Below are positions 17,257 through 26,767 of a stretch of DNA of 64,000 bases, piece by piece. Origin of the DNA: Robertmurraya korlensis NBRC 107688 (GTDB taxonomy: Bacteria > Bacillota > Bacilli > Bacillales > Cytobacillaceae); assembly GCF_001591645.1 (NCBI RefSeq), contig NZ_BCVH01000015.1, positions 34,026 through 98,025 of the forward strand, written 5' to 3'. Each line of letters starts with the position of its first letter. The first letter of the stretch is position 1. The notes below the pieces were generated by a model. That model was not told where the DNA came from. It was given only the letters and a program-made list of their open reading frames with translations, and did not search any database. The position numbers were made by a program, and so were the translations under genes.

Positions 17257-20238
17257 TTACGCCCTCCTTACATCACATAGGAATGCTTTATATTCTGGAA
17301 TAGTTGTATTCGCATCACCGATATGTGGCGTTAATCGGTTTGCAGTTTCTCCAGTGACAATTCCTTTGTAGCCAAAGTGCCAAGGCATTCCTATTTGGTG
17401 GACGGTTTTTTCCTTCAGCTTGTGTGGCTTAAAGCGCTTTGTTACTAAGGCGTACGCCTCTACCTTGCCACGAGCAGAAGTCACAATGACCTTATCCTTG
17501 TTCTTAATTCCTTTTTCCTTTGCTAGCTCTTCACTCATTTCAATAAACATATGTGAAGCAAGTTCAGATAACCAAGGCTGGTTCCGCGTCATTGCCCCTG
17601 ATTGCCAATGCTCTGATATGCGGTAGGTTGTTGCGACAATTGGAAAATCCTTTGCTTCCCCTTTTGCATTCATCTCTTCCAATCCATATTTTACGGCTGG
17701 ATTTAGCTGAATGTTTGAAAACACATTAGAAACCGGATTCTCGTATGGCTCATAATGCTCAGGGAAGGGACCTTCATTTACTCCTGCAAACAGTCCCCCT
17801 TTTCCTGTTGGAAGCATAAAAAACGCATCGGTTCCACCTTCTATATCTGGTGCTCGATCCTTAGGGAAATCTGCCACGTCATTGCCAACCCAAAGCCTTT
17901 TGGCAGCATCCCAGTAAACAACAGTTTTGTCCTTTGACCATGGTTGACCACTAGGGTTACAAGAGGCACGATTTCCAAGTATCCGGCGATTCGCCGGCCA
18001 TGCCCATGACCAGTTTAAGAAATTGCCCATGCCTTCATCTGTATGATCGCGACGCTTAGACAAATTGCCTTCCTCTGTATAAAAGCCGCAATAAATCCAG
18101 TTTCCGCTGCATGTTGAACCATCGTCTTTTAAATTAGCAAAAAGTGAAATTTGTTTTTTCGTGTTCATATCGTACCCATTGATTTCTCTACAAACGAGGT
18201 CAATGTCAGGGTGATTTCCATGTCCGTAGTCCCAAGACATTGCCTTAATAGGTGTATCCGCGGGCTTCGTACTATTTTGATAGAGTTCCTTCAAGCGAAG
18301 CGCCAGTAAATGAATAATTTCTAAATCAGCCTTTGACTCACCCTTTGGCTGGATTGCTTGCCAACGGTACTGCATCCAGCGACCGCTATTAGTGATAGAG
18401 CCTTCTTTTTCAAAAGATGCACATGCCGGTAAGAAGAATACCTCTGTTTGAATATCAGCAGGTTTGGAACCAGCACCTTCCTGCCAAAATGCGGATGTTT
18501 CTGTTTCCCAAAGGTCAACAGCGACCATCCACTTTAGCTTGCTTAGTGCTTCTTTTTCCTTACCTGCATTCGGTCCCCCAACTACTGGATTGGTTCCAAA
18601 CATTAATAGACCTTCAAGTTCACCTGCATACATCGCATCAAATAAGCGCATATGCGAATAATCCTTTTTCGGTGTTAGCTTTGGCATGTATTGATAACCA
18701 AATTCGTTCTGTGCCGTAGCGTTGTTCCCATAGTACGCTTTTAACATGCTTGTATAAAACTTAGGCTTATTCCTCCAATACCCAGACTTCGGTGTATTTT
18801 TTTCGAGAAAGCCTTTGTAGGTTGCTTCTTCTGGAGAAGCAGTCGGTACTTCCATATACCCGTTTACATTGTGATACAGTAAGCCAAAGTCCGTGGAGCC
18901 TTGAACATTTGATTCACCGCGAAGTGCGTTAACACCGCCGCCAGGCATTCCTACGTTTCCAAGCAACAGCTGCAGCATGGCATAAATACGAACGTTTTGC
19001 GTTCCGACGGTATGTTGGGTAGCACCCATGGCATAAAGGATCGTTCCGCTTTTACCTGGTTTTCCAGTTGCTCCAAATGTTTTTGCAATTTCTAGATATG
19101 TTTTCTTATCTGTTCCTGTTACACCGATTACTGTCTCCACATCGTAACGGGAATAGTGTTTTTTCATTAATTGGAATACACAACGAGGATCTTCTAACGT
19201 TAAATCCTTTAGAATTTTCCCTTCCTCATCCTTCTTAAATGCCCAGGAGGTCTTATCATAACTTCGTTTAGCTTCGTCATAGCTATTGAATAGACCATCT
19301 TCAAATGAATACTTCTCATCTACAATAAACGAAGCATTTGTATAGGCAATCACGTATTCCTTATGGTAAAGTTCTTTTTCTAACATATAGTTGATTAAGC
19401 CACCCATGAAGGCAATATCTGAACCTGAGCGAAGCGAACCGTAAATATCCGCTTGCTGTGAGGTTCTTGTGTATCGTGGGTCAACAGAAATAATTTTCCC
19501 ACCTTTTCCTTTTGCCTTTAGCAGCCATTTAAAGCTAATAGGATGATTCTCAGCAGGGTTCGCACCGATAATCATTGCACAATCAGTATGCTGTAAATCG
19601 TTCCAGTGATTTGTCATTGCTCCACGACCGAATGTAGGTGCCAGACCGGCAACCGTTGAACTATGTCATATTCGGGCCTGATGCTCGATATAGGTTAAAC
19701 CCATACCAGCACGCATTAACTTCGATAAAAGATACGTTTCTTCGTTATCTAACGCAGCCCCACCCATGCAGGCAATCGCTTCTGTCTTATTAACCGTCAC
19801 TCCATTTTCCATCGTTTGGAAGGTGCGATCGCGAGTTTCTTTCATTTTCTGAGCAACTTTATCCAGTGCCCAATCCCATTCCACTTCTTCCCATTTGCTA
19901 CTACCGGCGGCGCGGTACATCGGCTTCTCCTGACGGCGATCGGATGTATACACCTGTCTAACCGTTGTCCCTTTACTACAAAGTGCACCTTCGTTAATTG
20001 GGTGATCCGGGTCCCCCTCCGTATACACCACTGTATTATCTTTTGAATAGACTAAAATTCCACATCCAACGGCACAGTATGGACAAATCGTTGGTGTTGG
20101 CTTAAGGCCTGCAATTTTAAAGCTATTTGCTTTCGCTTTTGCTTCATTTTCATTAAATCCAAGCTCCACGACGGCTAATGTTGCTGCCACAGCCCCCGAC
20201 AGCTTTAAAAACTGTCTCCTTGTGACATTCATTTCCAT
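17257..20238 (-). CDS. fdhA: Selenocysteine-containing formate dehydrogenase catalytic subunit
   Basis: One 993-codon gene read through an in-frame TGA at 19668-19666 (codon 191). Residues 1-35 are a Tat signal (TRRQFLKLSG plus hydrophobic stretch). CPYCAVGC followed by LCSKG binds a [4Fe-4S] cluster. The TGA sits in ARI-U-H, and the frame continues STVAGLAPTFGRGAMTNHW, the FDH-N/O active site in which Sec ligates Mo. The molybdopterin dinucleotide-binding domain is C-terminal (TTYRISEHWQSGAMTRNQPW onwards). It oxidises formate to CO2 outside the membrane and passes electrons to the Fe-S and cytochrome b subunits. An ordinary frameshift is excluded because both halves share one frame. Confidence 0.95.
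19637..19654 (-). promoter_or_regulatory. Bacterial SECIS hairpin in fdhA
   Basis: On the mRNA the 18 nt GGUUGCCGGUCUGGCACC fold as GGU(U)GCC / GGCACC with one bulged U and a GGUCU loop. It starts 11 nt after the UGA. The E. coli fdhF SECIS has the same bulged U, a GGUCU-containing loop and the same distance, so SelB binding is expected. Confidence 0.9.
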
Positions 20239-20302
20239 TGCTTTTCCCCCCTATAGAAATCAAACCTTTTATTAAAATCCTAATTAAATTAGGATGGACC
20301 CC

Positions 20303-21052
20303 CTAAATTGTGCGCTCTGCCAGGTCATTTACCACTCGACCAAAAGAGGTGTATGTAATGGCCATTTTCCCTCTTAAATAACCAACTACTTCAATTTGAA
20401 GATACTTAGCGAGTTGAATCGCTTGTTTGGTTGCCGCTGTTCTTGAACCAATCACTCCAAAACCAAATTTGGCCGCCTTTGAAAGCATTTCATACGAGAC
20501 TCTACCGGTTGTTAAAAGTAGTAGTTTGCTAGGATCAAGGCCGTTTCTTACCGCATGACCAATAATCTTATCTACCGCATTATGTCTGCCGATATCTTCT
20601 CTTACAGTAATGAAGCCATTCTCATCTACAATGCAGGCTCCATGCATTCCTCCCGTTTCAAGGTAAAGTGGTGATTCCTTTGCAAATTCACTTCTCTTTT
20701 TTAAAAGATAGCTTAGTACATATTGATTTTTTCCCTCAACCTTTTGAAACGTCTTCACATCCGTCATGGAGAAAAAAGTGACTCCTCGCCCACAACCTGC
20801 TGTATAGTGTTTCTTCTTTGAATACAAAGCCTCCGCTTCAAATGGTGAGGATAAGTTCACATGAATCATTCCCGTCTCCTCATTAATGGTAACGTTTTCA
20901 ACGTCGCACAGCTTTTGAATAATTCCTTCAGAAAATAGATAACCGTATACCCAATCCTCTAAATCCTGCTTTGTCAGTTGAAACACAGCAACCTCAAATC
21001 CATCGAGAACTAATGTAATAGGGAATTCTTCAGGACAGCCTTTTTGATTCAA
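20303..21052 (-). CDS. fdhD: Formate dehydrogenase sulfurtransferase FdhD
   Basis: 249 residues from the TTG at 21052, eight bases after AGGAG; a GTG at 21061 abuts the ribosome binding site. FdhD passes sulfur from IscS to the Mo cofactor of formate dehydrogenase. Recognised by EDWVYGYLFSEGII, SPLYLETGGMHGACI, REDIGRHNAVDKIIGHA and TTGRVSYEMLSKAAKFG. The mobile loop reads TAGCGRG with a single cysteine (Cys87) where E. coli has CxxC; only the first cysteine is thought to carry persulfide. First gene of the run, upstream of fdhA by 64 bp. Confidence 0.93.
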   Translation of the reverse strand: MNQKGCPEEFPITLVLDGFEVAVFQLTKQDLEDWVYGYLFSEGIIQKLCDVENVTINEETGMIHVNLSSPFEAEALYSKKKHYTAGCGRGVTFFSMTDVKTFQKVEGKNQYVLSYLLKKRSEFAKESPLYLETGGMHGACIVDENGFITVREDIGRHNAVDKIIGHAVRNGLDPSKLLLLTTGRVSYEMLSKAAKFGFGVIGSRTAATKQAIQLAKYLQIEVVGYLRGKMAITYTSFGRVVNDLAERTI

Positions 21053-21392
21053 TGTCCTCACTCCTGGTTCGCTTAAGGTCCTTCATTAATATTGTAAAAA
21101 ATGAAACTCAACCTTTCTGCGACAATTATCACTTTAAATGTCTTAATAGCAATAACCTGTTCAAAATTAGTGGTTTTTTTAATTACTAAAATCTTTTAAT
21201 AATATTGCTATAGTGGGAAAACATCTTTATCCTTTATGCTATGCTTCCTTGCTTCTCCTAACAGTGACTTTTCTCACGCCTGTACAGTTCATAAATTAGT
21301 GGTAAAATAATTGTCATAGAATGTTAATAATTTAGGAGATTGGAAGAGTACTCCTAATTAGAAAAAGAGATACTCAGGAGGGATTGATAACG
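21053..21392. other. Divergent intergenic region fdhD / pdxK
   Basis: 340 bp, AT-rich, expected to hold the promoter of the fdh run (leftward) and of pdxK (rightward). I see no clear Fnr box, Mo-responsive motif or riboswitch. A small inverted repeat TTAGGAG / CTCCTAA at 21332-21357 lies just upstream of the pdxK ribosome binding site. Confidence 0.4.
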
Positions 21393-22208
21393 ATGAAAAA
21401 GGTAATGACGATAGCGGGTTCGGATACGAGCGGAGGTGCTGGTATCCAAGCAGATTTAAAAACATTCCAGGAGCTCGGCGTATATGGAATGACTGCTTTA
21501 ACAACAATCGTGACGATGGATCCTAAAAACCATTGGCACCACAATGTATTCCCTATTGCGATTGAAACGCTAGAAGCACAGCTGGAAACGATTCTTTCTG
21601 TCGGAATCGATGCGATGAAGACAGGTATGCTGGGCACAGTGGAAATTATTGAACTTGCGGCAAAGGTAATTGATGAAAACAAACTGAATGCAGTTGTAAT
21701 TGATCCCGTTATGGTGTGTAAGGGGGAAGACGAAGTGTTGCACCCAGAAACAACTGATGCCCTTCGTGACATCCTCGTACCACGCGCAACAGTCGTCACT
21801 CCAAATCTCTTTGAAGCAAGTCAGCTTGCACAAACCGCTCCTCTTCGTACGATTGAAGACATGAAACAAGCAGCAACAAAAATTCATGCACTTGGTGCTA
21901 AGTATGTATTAATTAAAGGTGGAAGTAAGCTGAATCACGAAAAGGCAGTGGATCTTCTGTTTGATGGTGAGGAATTCACTTTACTAGAAAGTGAAAAAAT
22001 TGATACTACTTACATTCATGGTGCAGGCTGCACCTACTCTTCAGCTATTACGGCAGAGCTTGCAAAAGGAAAATCAGTGAAGGAAGCTGTTGCTACGGCG
22101 AAGGAATTCATTACAGCTGCGATCACGCATGGCTTTAAATTAAATGAGTACGTTGGACCAACCATGCACGGTGCGTACCGTACATTTGGTGTAAAAGTGA
22201 ATGCATAA
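21393..22208 (+). CDS. pdxK: Pyridoxine/pyridoxal/HMP kinase PdxK
   Basis: 271 residues from the ATG at 21393 (AGGAGGG ten bases upstream); an in-frame TTG at 21384 is too close to that site. Ribokinase fold. It phosphorylates pyridoxal/pyridoxine and probably hydroxymethylpyrimidine, and B. subtilis PdxK (formerly called ThiD) is also 271. Motifs: TIAGSDTSGGAGIQADLKTF at the N-terminus, DAMKTGML, VVIDPVMVCKG, VTPNLFEAS, and the C-terminal THIS-type HGAGCTYSSAITAELAKG with the nucleophilic cysteine of this subgroup. Monocistronic and convergent with ribH. Confidence 0.92.
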   Translation: MKKVMTIAGSDTSGGAGIQADLKTFQELGVYGMTALTTIVTMDPKNHWHHNVFPIAIETLEAQLETILSVGIDAMKTGMLGTVEIIELAAKVIDENKLNAVVIDPVMVCKGEDEVLHPETTDALRDILVPRATVVTPNLFEASQLAQTAPLRTIEDMKQAATKIHALGAKYVLIKGGSKLNHEKAVDLLFDGEEFTLLESEKIDTTYIHGAGCTYSSAITAELAKGKSVKEAVATAKEFITAAITHGFKLNEYVGPTMHGAYRTFGVKVNA

Positions 22209-22211
22209 ATA

Positions 22212-22247
22212 GAGAAAACCGCTGGAATAAAATCCAGCGGTCTCTTA
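22212..22247. terminator. Bidirectional terminator between pdxK and ribH
   Basis: A 9-bp perfect stem ACCGCTGGA / TCCAGCGGT with a 6-nt loop, flanked by GAGA and TCTC, between convergent genes. Confidence 0.8.
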
Positions 22248-22270
22248 ATTTAGAAATGTAATTTTTTCTT

Positions 22271-22738
22271 TTATTCAAACATACGAGATAGGTTTGCCAT
22301 TTCAATTGCTGAAACCGCTGATTCCCATCCTTTGTTTCCAGCCTTTGTCCCAGCTCTTTCGATTGCTTGTTCAATCGTGTTTGTTGTAAGTACACCAAAA
22401 ATGACAGGAACTCCTGTGTTTAATGTTGTTGCCTGTACACCCTTGGCTGCTTCATTACACACGAAGTCAAAGTGCGGAGTAGCCCCACGAATAACCGTTC
22501 CTAATGTGATTACTGCATCATACTTTTTACTTTGTGCCATCTTTTGTGCGATTAACGGAATTTCAAATGCACCCGGTACCCATGCCACATCCACATCTTC
22601 TTCCGCTACGCCATGTCTTTTTAACGCATCCTCTGCTCCACTTAGAAGCTTACTTGTAATAAATTCATTGAAACGCCCTACCACAATACCAACCTTTAAC
22701 CCACTGCCAACTAAATTACCTTCAAAGCTTTTACCCAT
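22271..22738 (-). CDS. ribH: 6,7-dimethyl-8-ribityllumazine synthase
   Basis: 155 residues, the usual size. It condenses 5-amino-6-ribitylaminouracil with 3,4-dihydroxy-2-butanone 4-phosphate and forms 60-mers around riboflavin synthase. Motifs: [52 protein letters not shown] (catalytic His) and [16 protein letters not shown]. Third gene of the riboflavin operon, 12 bp after ribBA. Confidence 0.97.
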   Translation of the reverse strand: MGKSFEGNLVGSGLKVGIVVGRFNEFITSKLLSGAEDALKRHGVAEEDVDVAWVPGAFEIPLIAQKMAQSKKYDAVITLGTVIRGATPHFDFVCNEAAKGVQATTLNTGVPVIFGVLTTNTIEQAIERAGTKAGNKGWESAVSAIEMANLSRMFE

Positions 22739-22750
22739 TATCTGTTCCTC

Positions 22751-23944
22751 CTAAAAGTGTAGTAAATGTCCTAACTTACTTTGTTTTGTTTTTAAATATT
22801 TTTCGTTTTCTTCACGCGATTGCATTTGGATAGGCACACGGTCGACAATCTCTAATCCATAGCCCTTTAAGCCTTTAATTTTTCGAGGATTGTTGGTTAA
22901 TAATCGGATTTGATGAATCCCTAAATCCTTTAAAATTTGAGCACCAATGCCATACTCTCGTAAATCGGCACCAAAGCCTAGCTTTTCGTTTGCTTCAACC
23001 GTATCGTACCCTTCCTCTTGAAGCTTGTACGCTCTTAGCTTGTTCAACAGTCCAAGTCCGCGGCCTTCTTGACGCAAATACAGTAACACTCCTGCGCCCT
23101 CTTGCTCGATTTGACTTAATGCGGAATGTAGTTGTGGACCACAGTCACAGCGATACGAGCCAAACACATCACCTGTTAAGCATTCTGAGTGAACACGAAC
23201 AAGAACTGGTTTGCTAGAATCTATTGTTCCCTTCACTAATGCCACATGCTCCTTGCCATCAATCACATTGGAATAACCAACTGCTCGGAATTGGCCAAAC
23301 TCGGTAGGTAACTCAATCTCAACCTCACGCTGAATTAAGCGATCCTCACGATTTCGGTACTCAATCAAATCTTTAATCGTGATCATTTTAACATTTAGCT
23401 TTACGGCAATTTCTTTTAGCTGTGGCACACGTGCCATGCTTCCATCCTCATTCATAATCTCACAGATGACTCCAGCAGGTTTGGCACCTGATAACATCGC
23501 TAGGTCAACAGCCGCCTCCGTATGACCAGCACGTTTAAGTACGCCACCTTTTTTCGAAATTAACGGAAAAATATGACCTGGTCTTTTAAAATCGGCTGCC
23601 TTAGAATCTGGATGTAGCATTTGTAAGATGGTATCGGAACGCTCGAAGGCTGAAATACCAGTCGTTGAATTTTTATGATCAATACTCACGGTAAAGGCTG
23701 TCCCATGCGGATCTGTATTTCTTGTAACCATCGGTAGGAGCTCGAGCTTCTGAGCTAGCTCCTCCTCGATTGGGACACAAATAAGCCCTCTCCCATGAGT
23801 AGCCATTAAATTGATTACCTCAGGAGTTGTTTTTTCCGCTAAAGAAATGAAATCCCCTTCGTTCTCACGATCTTCATCGTCACATACGATGATAACTTTT
23901 CCATTCTTTAAGTCTTCCAGTGCTTCTTCAATTGTATTAAACAT
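22751..23944 (-). CDS. ribBA: Bifunctional DHBP synthase / GTP cyclohydrolase II RibBA
   Basis: 397 residues from the ATG at 23944 with AAGGAGG eight bases upstream; the reading frame extends nine codons further but overlaps ribE. N-terminal half ([47 protein letters not shown]) makes 3,4-dihydroxy-2-butanone 4-phosphate from ribulose 5-phosphate. C-terminal half ([20 protein letters not shown] with three zinc cysteines, [16 protein letters not shown]) is GTP cyclohydrolase II. Known as RibA in B. subtilis. Confidence 0.97.
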   Translation of the reverse strand: MFNTIEEALEDLKNGKVIIVCDDEDRENEGDFISLAEKTTPEVINLMATHGRGLICVPIEEELAQKLELLPMVTRNTDPHGTAFTVSIDHKNSTTGISAFERSDTILQMLHPDSKAADFKRPGHIFPLISKKGGVLKRAGHTEAAVDLAMLSGAKPAGVICEIMNEDGSMARVPQLKEIAVKLNVKMITIKDLIEYRNREDRLIQREVEIELPTEFGQFRAVGYSNVIDGKEHVALVKGTIDSSKPVLVRVHSECLTGDVFGSYRCDCGPQLHSALSQIEQEGAGVLLYLRQEGRGLGLLNKLRAYKLQEEGYDTVEANEKLGFGADLREYGIGAQILKDLGIHQIRLLTNNPRKIKGLKGYGLEIVDRVPIQMQSREENEKYLKTKQSKLGHLLHF

Positions 23945-23957
23945 CTCTCTTACCTCC

Positions 23958-24614
23958 TTATTTAAACCCATTTTCCTCTAGAAATTGAGCGCTAAGTGAA
24001 GAGCTCTTTTGATTGTTCTGAGTTGATTGCTTGGACAAAAAGTGTGAAATGTATTTGCCAATCATATCGCACTCAATATTCACTATATCCCCAGCCCCTT
24101 TTCGCCCAATAATTGTTTCCGATAGCGTGTGTGGGATAAGGGACAGAAGGAAGCTCGTTTCAGAAACACCAAAAACGGTTAAGCTTGTTCCATCCACCGT
24201 AACGGAACCTTTCTCGATGATGTAGTGCAGCAGGTCACTCTCTACCTCGACCTCGTAGTACACCGCATTGGCAACCTCTCTTTTTTCTTTAATCACCCCG
24301 AGACCATCCACATGCCCCGATACGAAATGACCACCAAATCGTCCGCCAGCTGCCATCGCCCGTTCCAGGTTTACCTGCGACCCTGGTTCAATATCTCGTA
24401 AACTCGTTGCCTTGATGGTCTCCGGCATTACATCTACTGTAAACGCGTTCGAGGTAAATGAAGTGACGGTTAAACAAACTCCATTCACAGCGATACTATC
24501 ACCGAGCTTTACATCGGCAAGAATATGATTGGCCTCTATCGTTAATACCGAGGATTGCCCTGTATTCTTTGTATTCGTTACAAGTCCTATTTCTTCAATA
24601 ATCCCAGTAAACAT
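23958..24614 (-). CDS. ribE: Riboflavin synthase alpha chain
   Basis: 218 residues from the ATG at 24614 after AAAGGAGGAG. It dismutates two lumazine molecules into riboflavin. Two tandem lumazine-binding repeats: [21 protein letters not shown] and [11 protein letters not shown] in the first, and [18 protein letters not shown] plus [15 protein letters not shown] in the second. It is the first gene after the FMN riboswitch; in B. subtilis that place is held by ribD (ribG), which is absent here. Confidence 0.96.
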   Translation of the reverse strand: MFTGIIEEIGLVTNTKNTGQSSVLTIEANHILADVKLGDSIAVNGVCLTVTSFTSNAFTVDVMPETIKATSLRDIEPGSQVNLERAMAAGGRFGGHFVSGHVDGLGVIKEKREVANAVYYEVEVESDLLHYIIEKGSVTVDGTSLTVFGVSETSFLLSLIPHTLSETIIGRKGAGDIVNIECDMIGKYISHFLSKQSTQNNQKSSSLSAQFLEENGFK

Positions 24615-24740
24615 TTTCTCTCCTCCTTTCATGGGTTACCTATAGTACGATTTATCCGAGGTATGTATCTTAATCTCTAATTTTCCTACCTCTAGCATTT
24701 CCGAGAATCTTGATTTTCCTTCAAGGTAAAGATCATATAC

Positions 24741-24776
24741 AAAAACAAAACCCCGCACCAAGAAAGGAACGGGGTC
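24741..24776 (-). terminator. Riboswitch expression-platform terminator
   Basis: On the minus strand ACCCCG / CGGGGT pair around a 14-nt loop, followed by TTTGTTTTTG. It lies between the FMN aptamer and ribE, as expected for termination upon FMN binding. Confidence 0.85.
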
Positions 24777-24850
24777 AGAAAGATGGCATTGTCAAATAAA
24801 GGTCTATAAATGGATAGACTACACCCATAAACAGAAACCAGAATTTTTTT

Positions 24851-24988
24851 CCTTCTCCCATCCAGACTTTACTGTCGGCTCTGGAGTTTCACCAGATCCA
24901 CCGTTTGAATGAACATTCAAAACGGGTCACGGACTAAGAAGCTCTTGCTTCATCACCGCCGGTTGGGAATTTCACCCGACCCCGAAGG
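24851..24988 (-). promoter_or_regulatory. FMN riboswitch (RFN element) controlling the rib operon
   Basis: On the minus strand the conserved RFN blocks appear in order: CCTTCGGGGTCGGGTGAAA, CCCAACCGGCGGTGATG, AGTCCGTGACCC, GGTGGATCTGGTGAAACTCC and AGCCGACAGTAAAGTCTGGA, ending TGGGAGAAGG. Followed by a terminator and then ribE, giving repression by FMN at transcription level. Confidence 0.96.
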
Positions 24989-25009
24989 AATACTTATTAA
25001 ATTGTCCTC

Positions 25010-25015
25010 ATTATA
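25010..25015 (-). promoter_or_regulatory. Probable -10 box of the rib operon
   Basis: A perfect TATAAT on the minus strand, about 22 bp upstream of the riboswitch aptamer start, which puts the transcription start just before the RFN element. The -35 (TTTCCT at 17 bp) is weak. Confidence 0.55.
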
Positions 25016-25161
25016 CATAATCATTCCACAAAAGGAAACCTAAAACTCTTACAGACATAAATTTGTTGGAAAATCACTCAATCCTACTTTTCGCTTTTCT
25101 ATTTTCTTTTTAGTAAAATAAAGATTATTAATTTCGTTAAAGAAGTGAAGGAGGAAATGAC

Positions 25162-25509
25162 ATGGAGCTCGTCATAGTGGAAGAAGTTCAAAAAGAGCTA
25201 AACCGTCTTGCGAACCAAGATGTGTATATACATTTAGAAACAACAAATGGAGCGTATGCGACTCATAACGATGAATCCTTTTTTTCCTCAGGAGCATTTA
25301 TTCGCAATGCGCTAGTGAATTATGAGATTGGTCAGATCAAAGGAAGTGGACCTTACCGCATCGGCTTAAAGCTAAACATTGGCTGGGTGTATGCGGAAGG
25401 AATTACACATTTTGAAATTGATGATCAAAATAGATTACTAATGGCTGGACATGATTATCAAGGAAAACTAGCAGTTGCCTTCCAGATCAGTCCAACACCA
25501 TTTGAGTAG
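25162..25509 (+). CDS. yojF: YojF family protein (DUF1806)
   Basis: 115 residues. The sequence, including YIHLETTNGAYA, GAFIRNALVNYE, GSGPYRIGLKL and GWVYAEGITHFEI, matches YojF of B. subtilis, a small cytoplasmic protein that always precedes yojG (bshB2). Function unproven; the constant pairing suggests an auxiliary role in bacillithiol chemistry. GGAGG lies before the ATG, and bshB2 starts 13 bp after its stop codon. Confidence 0.88.
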   Translation: MELVIVEEVQKELNRLANQDVYIHLETTNGAYATHNDESFFSSGAFIRNALVNYEIGQIKGSGPYRIGLKLNIGWVYAEGITHFEIDDQNRLLMAGHDYQGKLAVAFQISPTPFE

Positions 25510-25522
25510 AAAGGAGCGCATC

Positions 25523-26188
25523 ATGGAAAAAGAACGACAAATATTAGTCATTTTCCCCCATCCCGATGACGAGGCATTCGGTGTTTCAGGCACGCTTGCA
25601 CTACACATCCAAAATGGAACACCTGTCACCTATGCTTGCTTAACACTTGGGGAAATGGGACGTAATCTTGGGAATCCACCGTTTGCAACAAGAGAGTCGC
25701 TCCCTAACATTCGAAAAGTGGAGCTGCAAAACGCCGCAAAAACGATTGGTATTCAAGATTTACGTATGCTCGGGTATCGTGATAAAACAGTAGAGTTTGA
25801 GGATCCCGAAAAGCTTGCTGATCATATGGGGGAAATCATTGCTGATGTGAACCCCTCATTAGTCATCACCTTTTATCCAGGATATTCTGTGCACCCAGAC
25901 CACGACGCTACAGGTGCCGCTGTTGTAAAAGCAGTTGGTCGCTTAGCTCCAGAACAAAGACCGAAGCTCCACTGTGTGGCTTTTTCAAAAAATACGTTGG
26001 ATGAGCTCGGCGCACCAGACATCGTTAATGATGTAAGTGCCATCTCTGATCAAAAAATTGCAACAATCCAGGCCCATGCATCACAAACGCAGCTAATGAT
26101 TCAAAACATGGCCGAAAAGCTTAAAGTAAAGGATCCCGACATGATTGCTTGGGTAAATAACGAACGTTTTTGGACGTATAAATTTTAA
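25523..26188 (+). CDS. bshB2: Bacillithiol biosynthesis deacetylase BshB2
   Basis: 221 residues from the ATG at 25523 after AAGGAG; the reading frame extends 16 codons upstream into yojF, but that part is not used. PIG-L/LmbE zinc deacetylase. Metal-binding HPDDEAFG at the N-terminus and HPDHDATG at about residues 125-132 supply the zinc ligands. In B. subtilis YojG/BshB2 is one of two enzymes removing acetyl from GlcNAc-malate in bacillithiol synthesis. Confidence 0.92.
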   Translation: MEKERQILVIFPHPDDEAFGVSGTLALHIQNGTPVTYACLTLGEMGRNLGNPPFATRESLPNIRKVELQNAAKTIGIQDLRMLGYRDKTVEFEDPEKLADHMGEIIADVNPSLVITFYPGYSVHPDHDATGAAVVKAVGRLAPEQRPKLHCVAFSKNTLDELGAPDIVNDVSAISDQKIATIQAHASQTQLMIQNMAEKLKVKDPDMIAWVNNERFWTYKF

Positions 26189-26192
26189 CAAC

Positions 26193-26225
26193 AATGCCCA
26201 CAGGAGGTTATAGCCTGTGGGCATT
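26193..26225. terminator. Bidirectional terminator after bshB2
   Basis: A 12-bp perfect stem AATGCCCACAGG / CCTGTGGGCATT with a 9-nt loop between two convergent genes. Confidence 0.85.
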
Positions 26226-26230
26226 CCCTT

Positions 26231-26680
26231 TTAAATATGAACTTCCTCGGCTTCAAGAACCTGTTTTAACTTCTTTAGCTGTCCGCCATCCTCATTTTTA
26301 ATAATTTTGACAAGCTGTTTTTTTGTTAAAAAGCTAAGAAAACCTCCTGTTTTGACTTCGGCTTCCATCTCGACTTGGGTTCCTTCCTCAATGGCAGAAA
26401 AGGTATAGTGATATAGAATTTCCACCCCATTTGATATGCTTTTTGAGGTAAAGGCGGTTGGTCGATTGAACTCTGTAATGTGAATTTCAGATTGAATAGA
26501 CCGTCTCCTCACTAATCTTGTTTCCAAGAAGCGGCTGCCATGTCCAACTGGACCATTAGACAACTTTTCCATATCAGTAACAAACGGCAATAGGTTTGTA
26601 ACGTTTTCTAGATTGGATAAATAACTAAATACTTCTTCGATCGGGCAATGAATTATCTCACTTACTCGAAAATCAGCCAT
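26231..26680 (-). CDS. SRPBCC family protein
   Basis: 149 residues. The N-terminus VSEIIHCPIEEVFSYLSNLE and the central EFNRPTAFTSKSI plus HYTFSAIEEGTQVEMEAEV are typical of the START/Bet v1-like (polyketide cyclase) fold, which binds hydrophobic ligands in a deep cavity. No catalytic residues can be named. No signal peptide. Monocistronic; AGAGGTG precedes the ATG. Specific role unknown. Confidence 0.75.
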   Translation of the reverse strand: MADFRVSEIIHCPIEEVFSYLSNLENVTNLLPFVTDMEKLSNGPVGHGSRFLETRLVRRRSIQSEIHITEFNRPTAFTSKSISNGVEILYHYTFSAIEEGTQVEMEAEVKTGGFLSFLTKKQLVKIIKNEDGGQLKKLKQVLEAEEVHI

Positions 26681-26767
26681 TTATTATGCACCTCTGGGAC
26701 GATTGTTTGTCTTTATTATACTAGAATTCCCTACCTCATCCGTCCGAAAATATTCACAAAATTTCCC

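Noticed and set aside
17257..20238. fdhA as a pseudogene or a sequencing frameshift
   Set aside because: Both parts are in the same frame with a single TGA at the exact Sec position, and a SECIS follows. All other domains are intact.
21332..21357. Terminator or riboswitch before pdxK
   Set aside because: Only a 7-bp repeat with a 12-nt loop and no T-run; no thiamine or PLP aptamer features seen.
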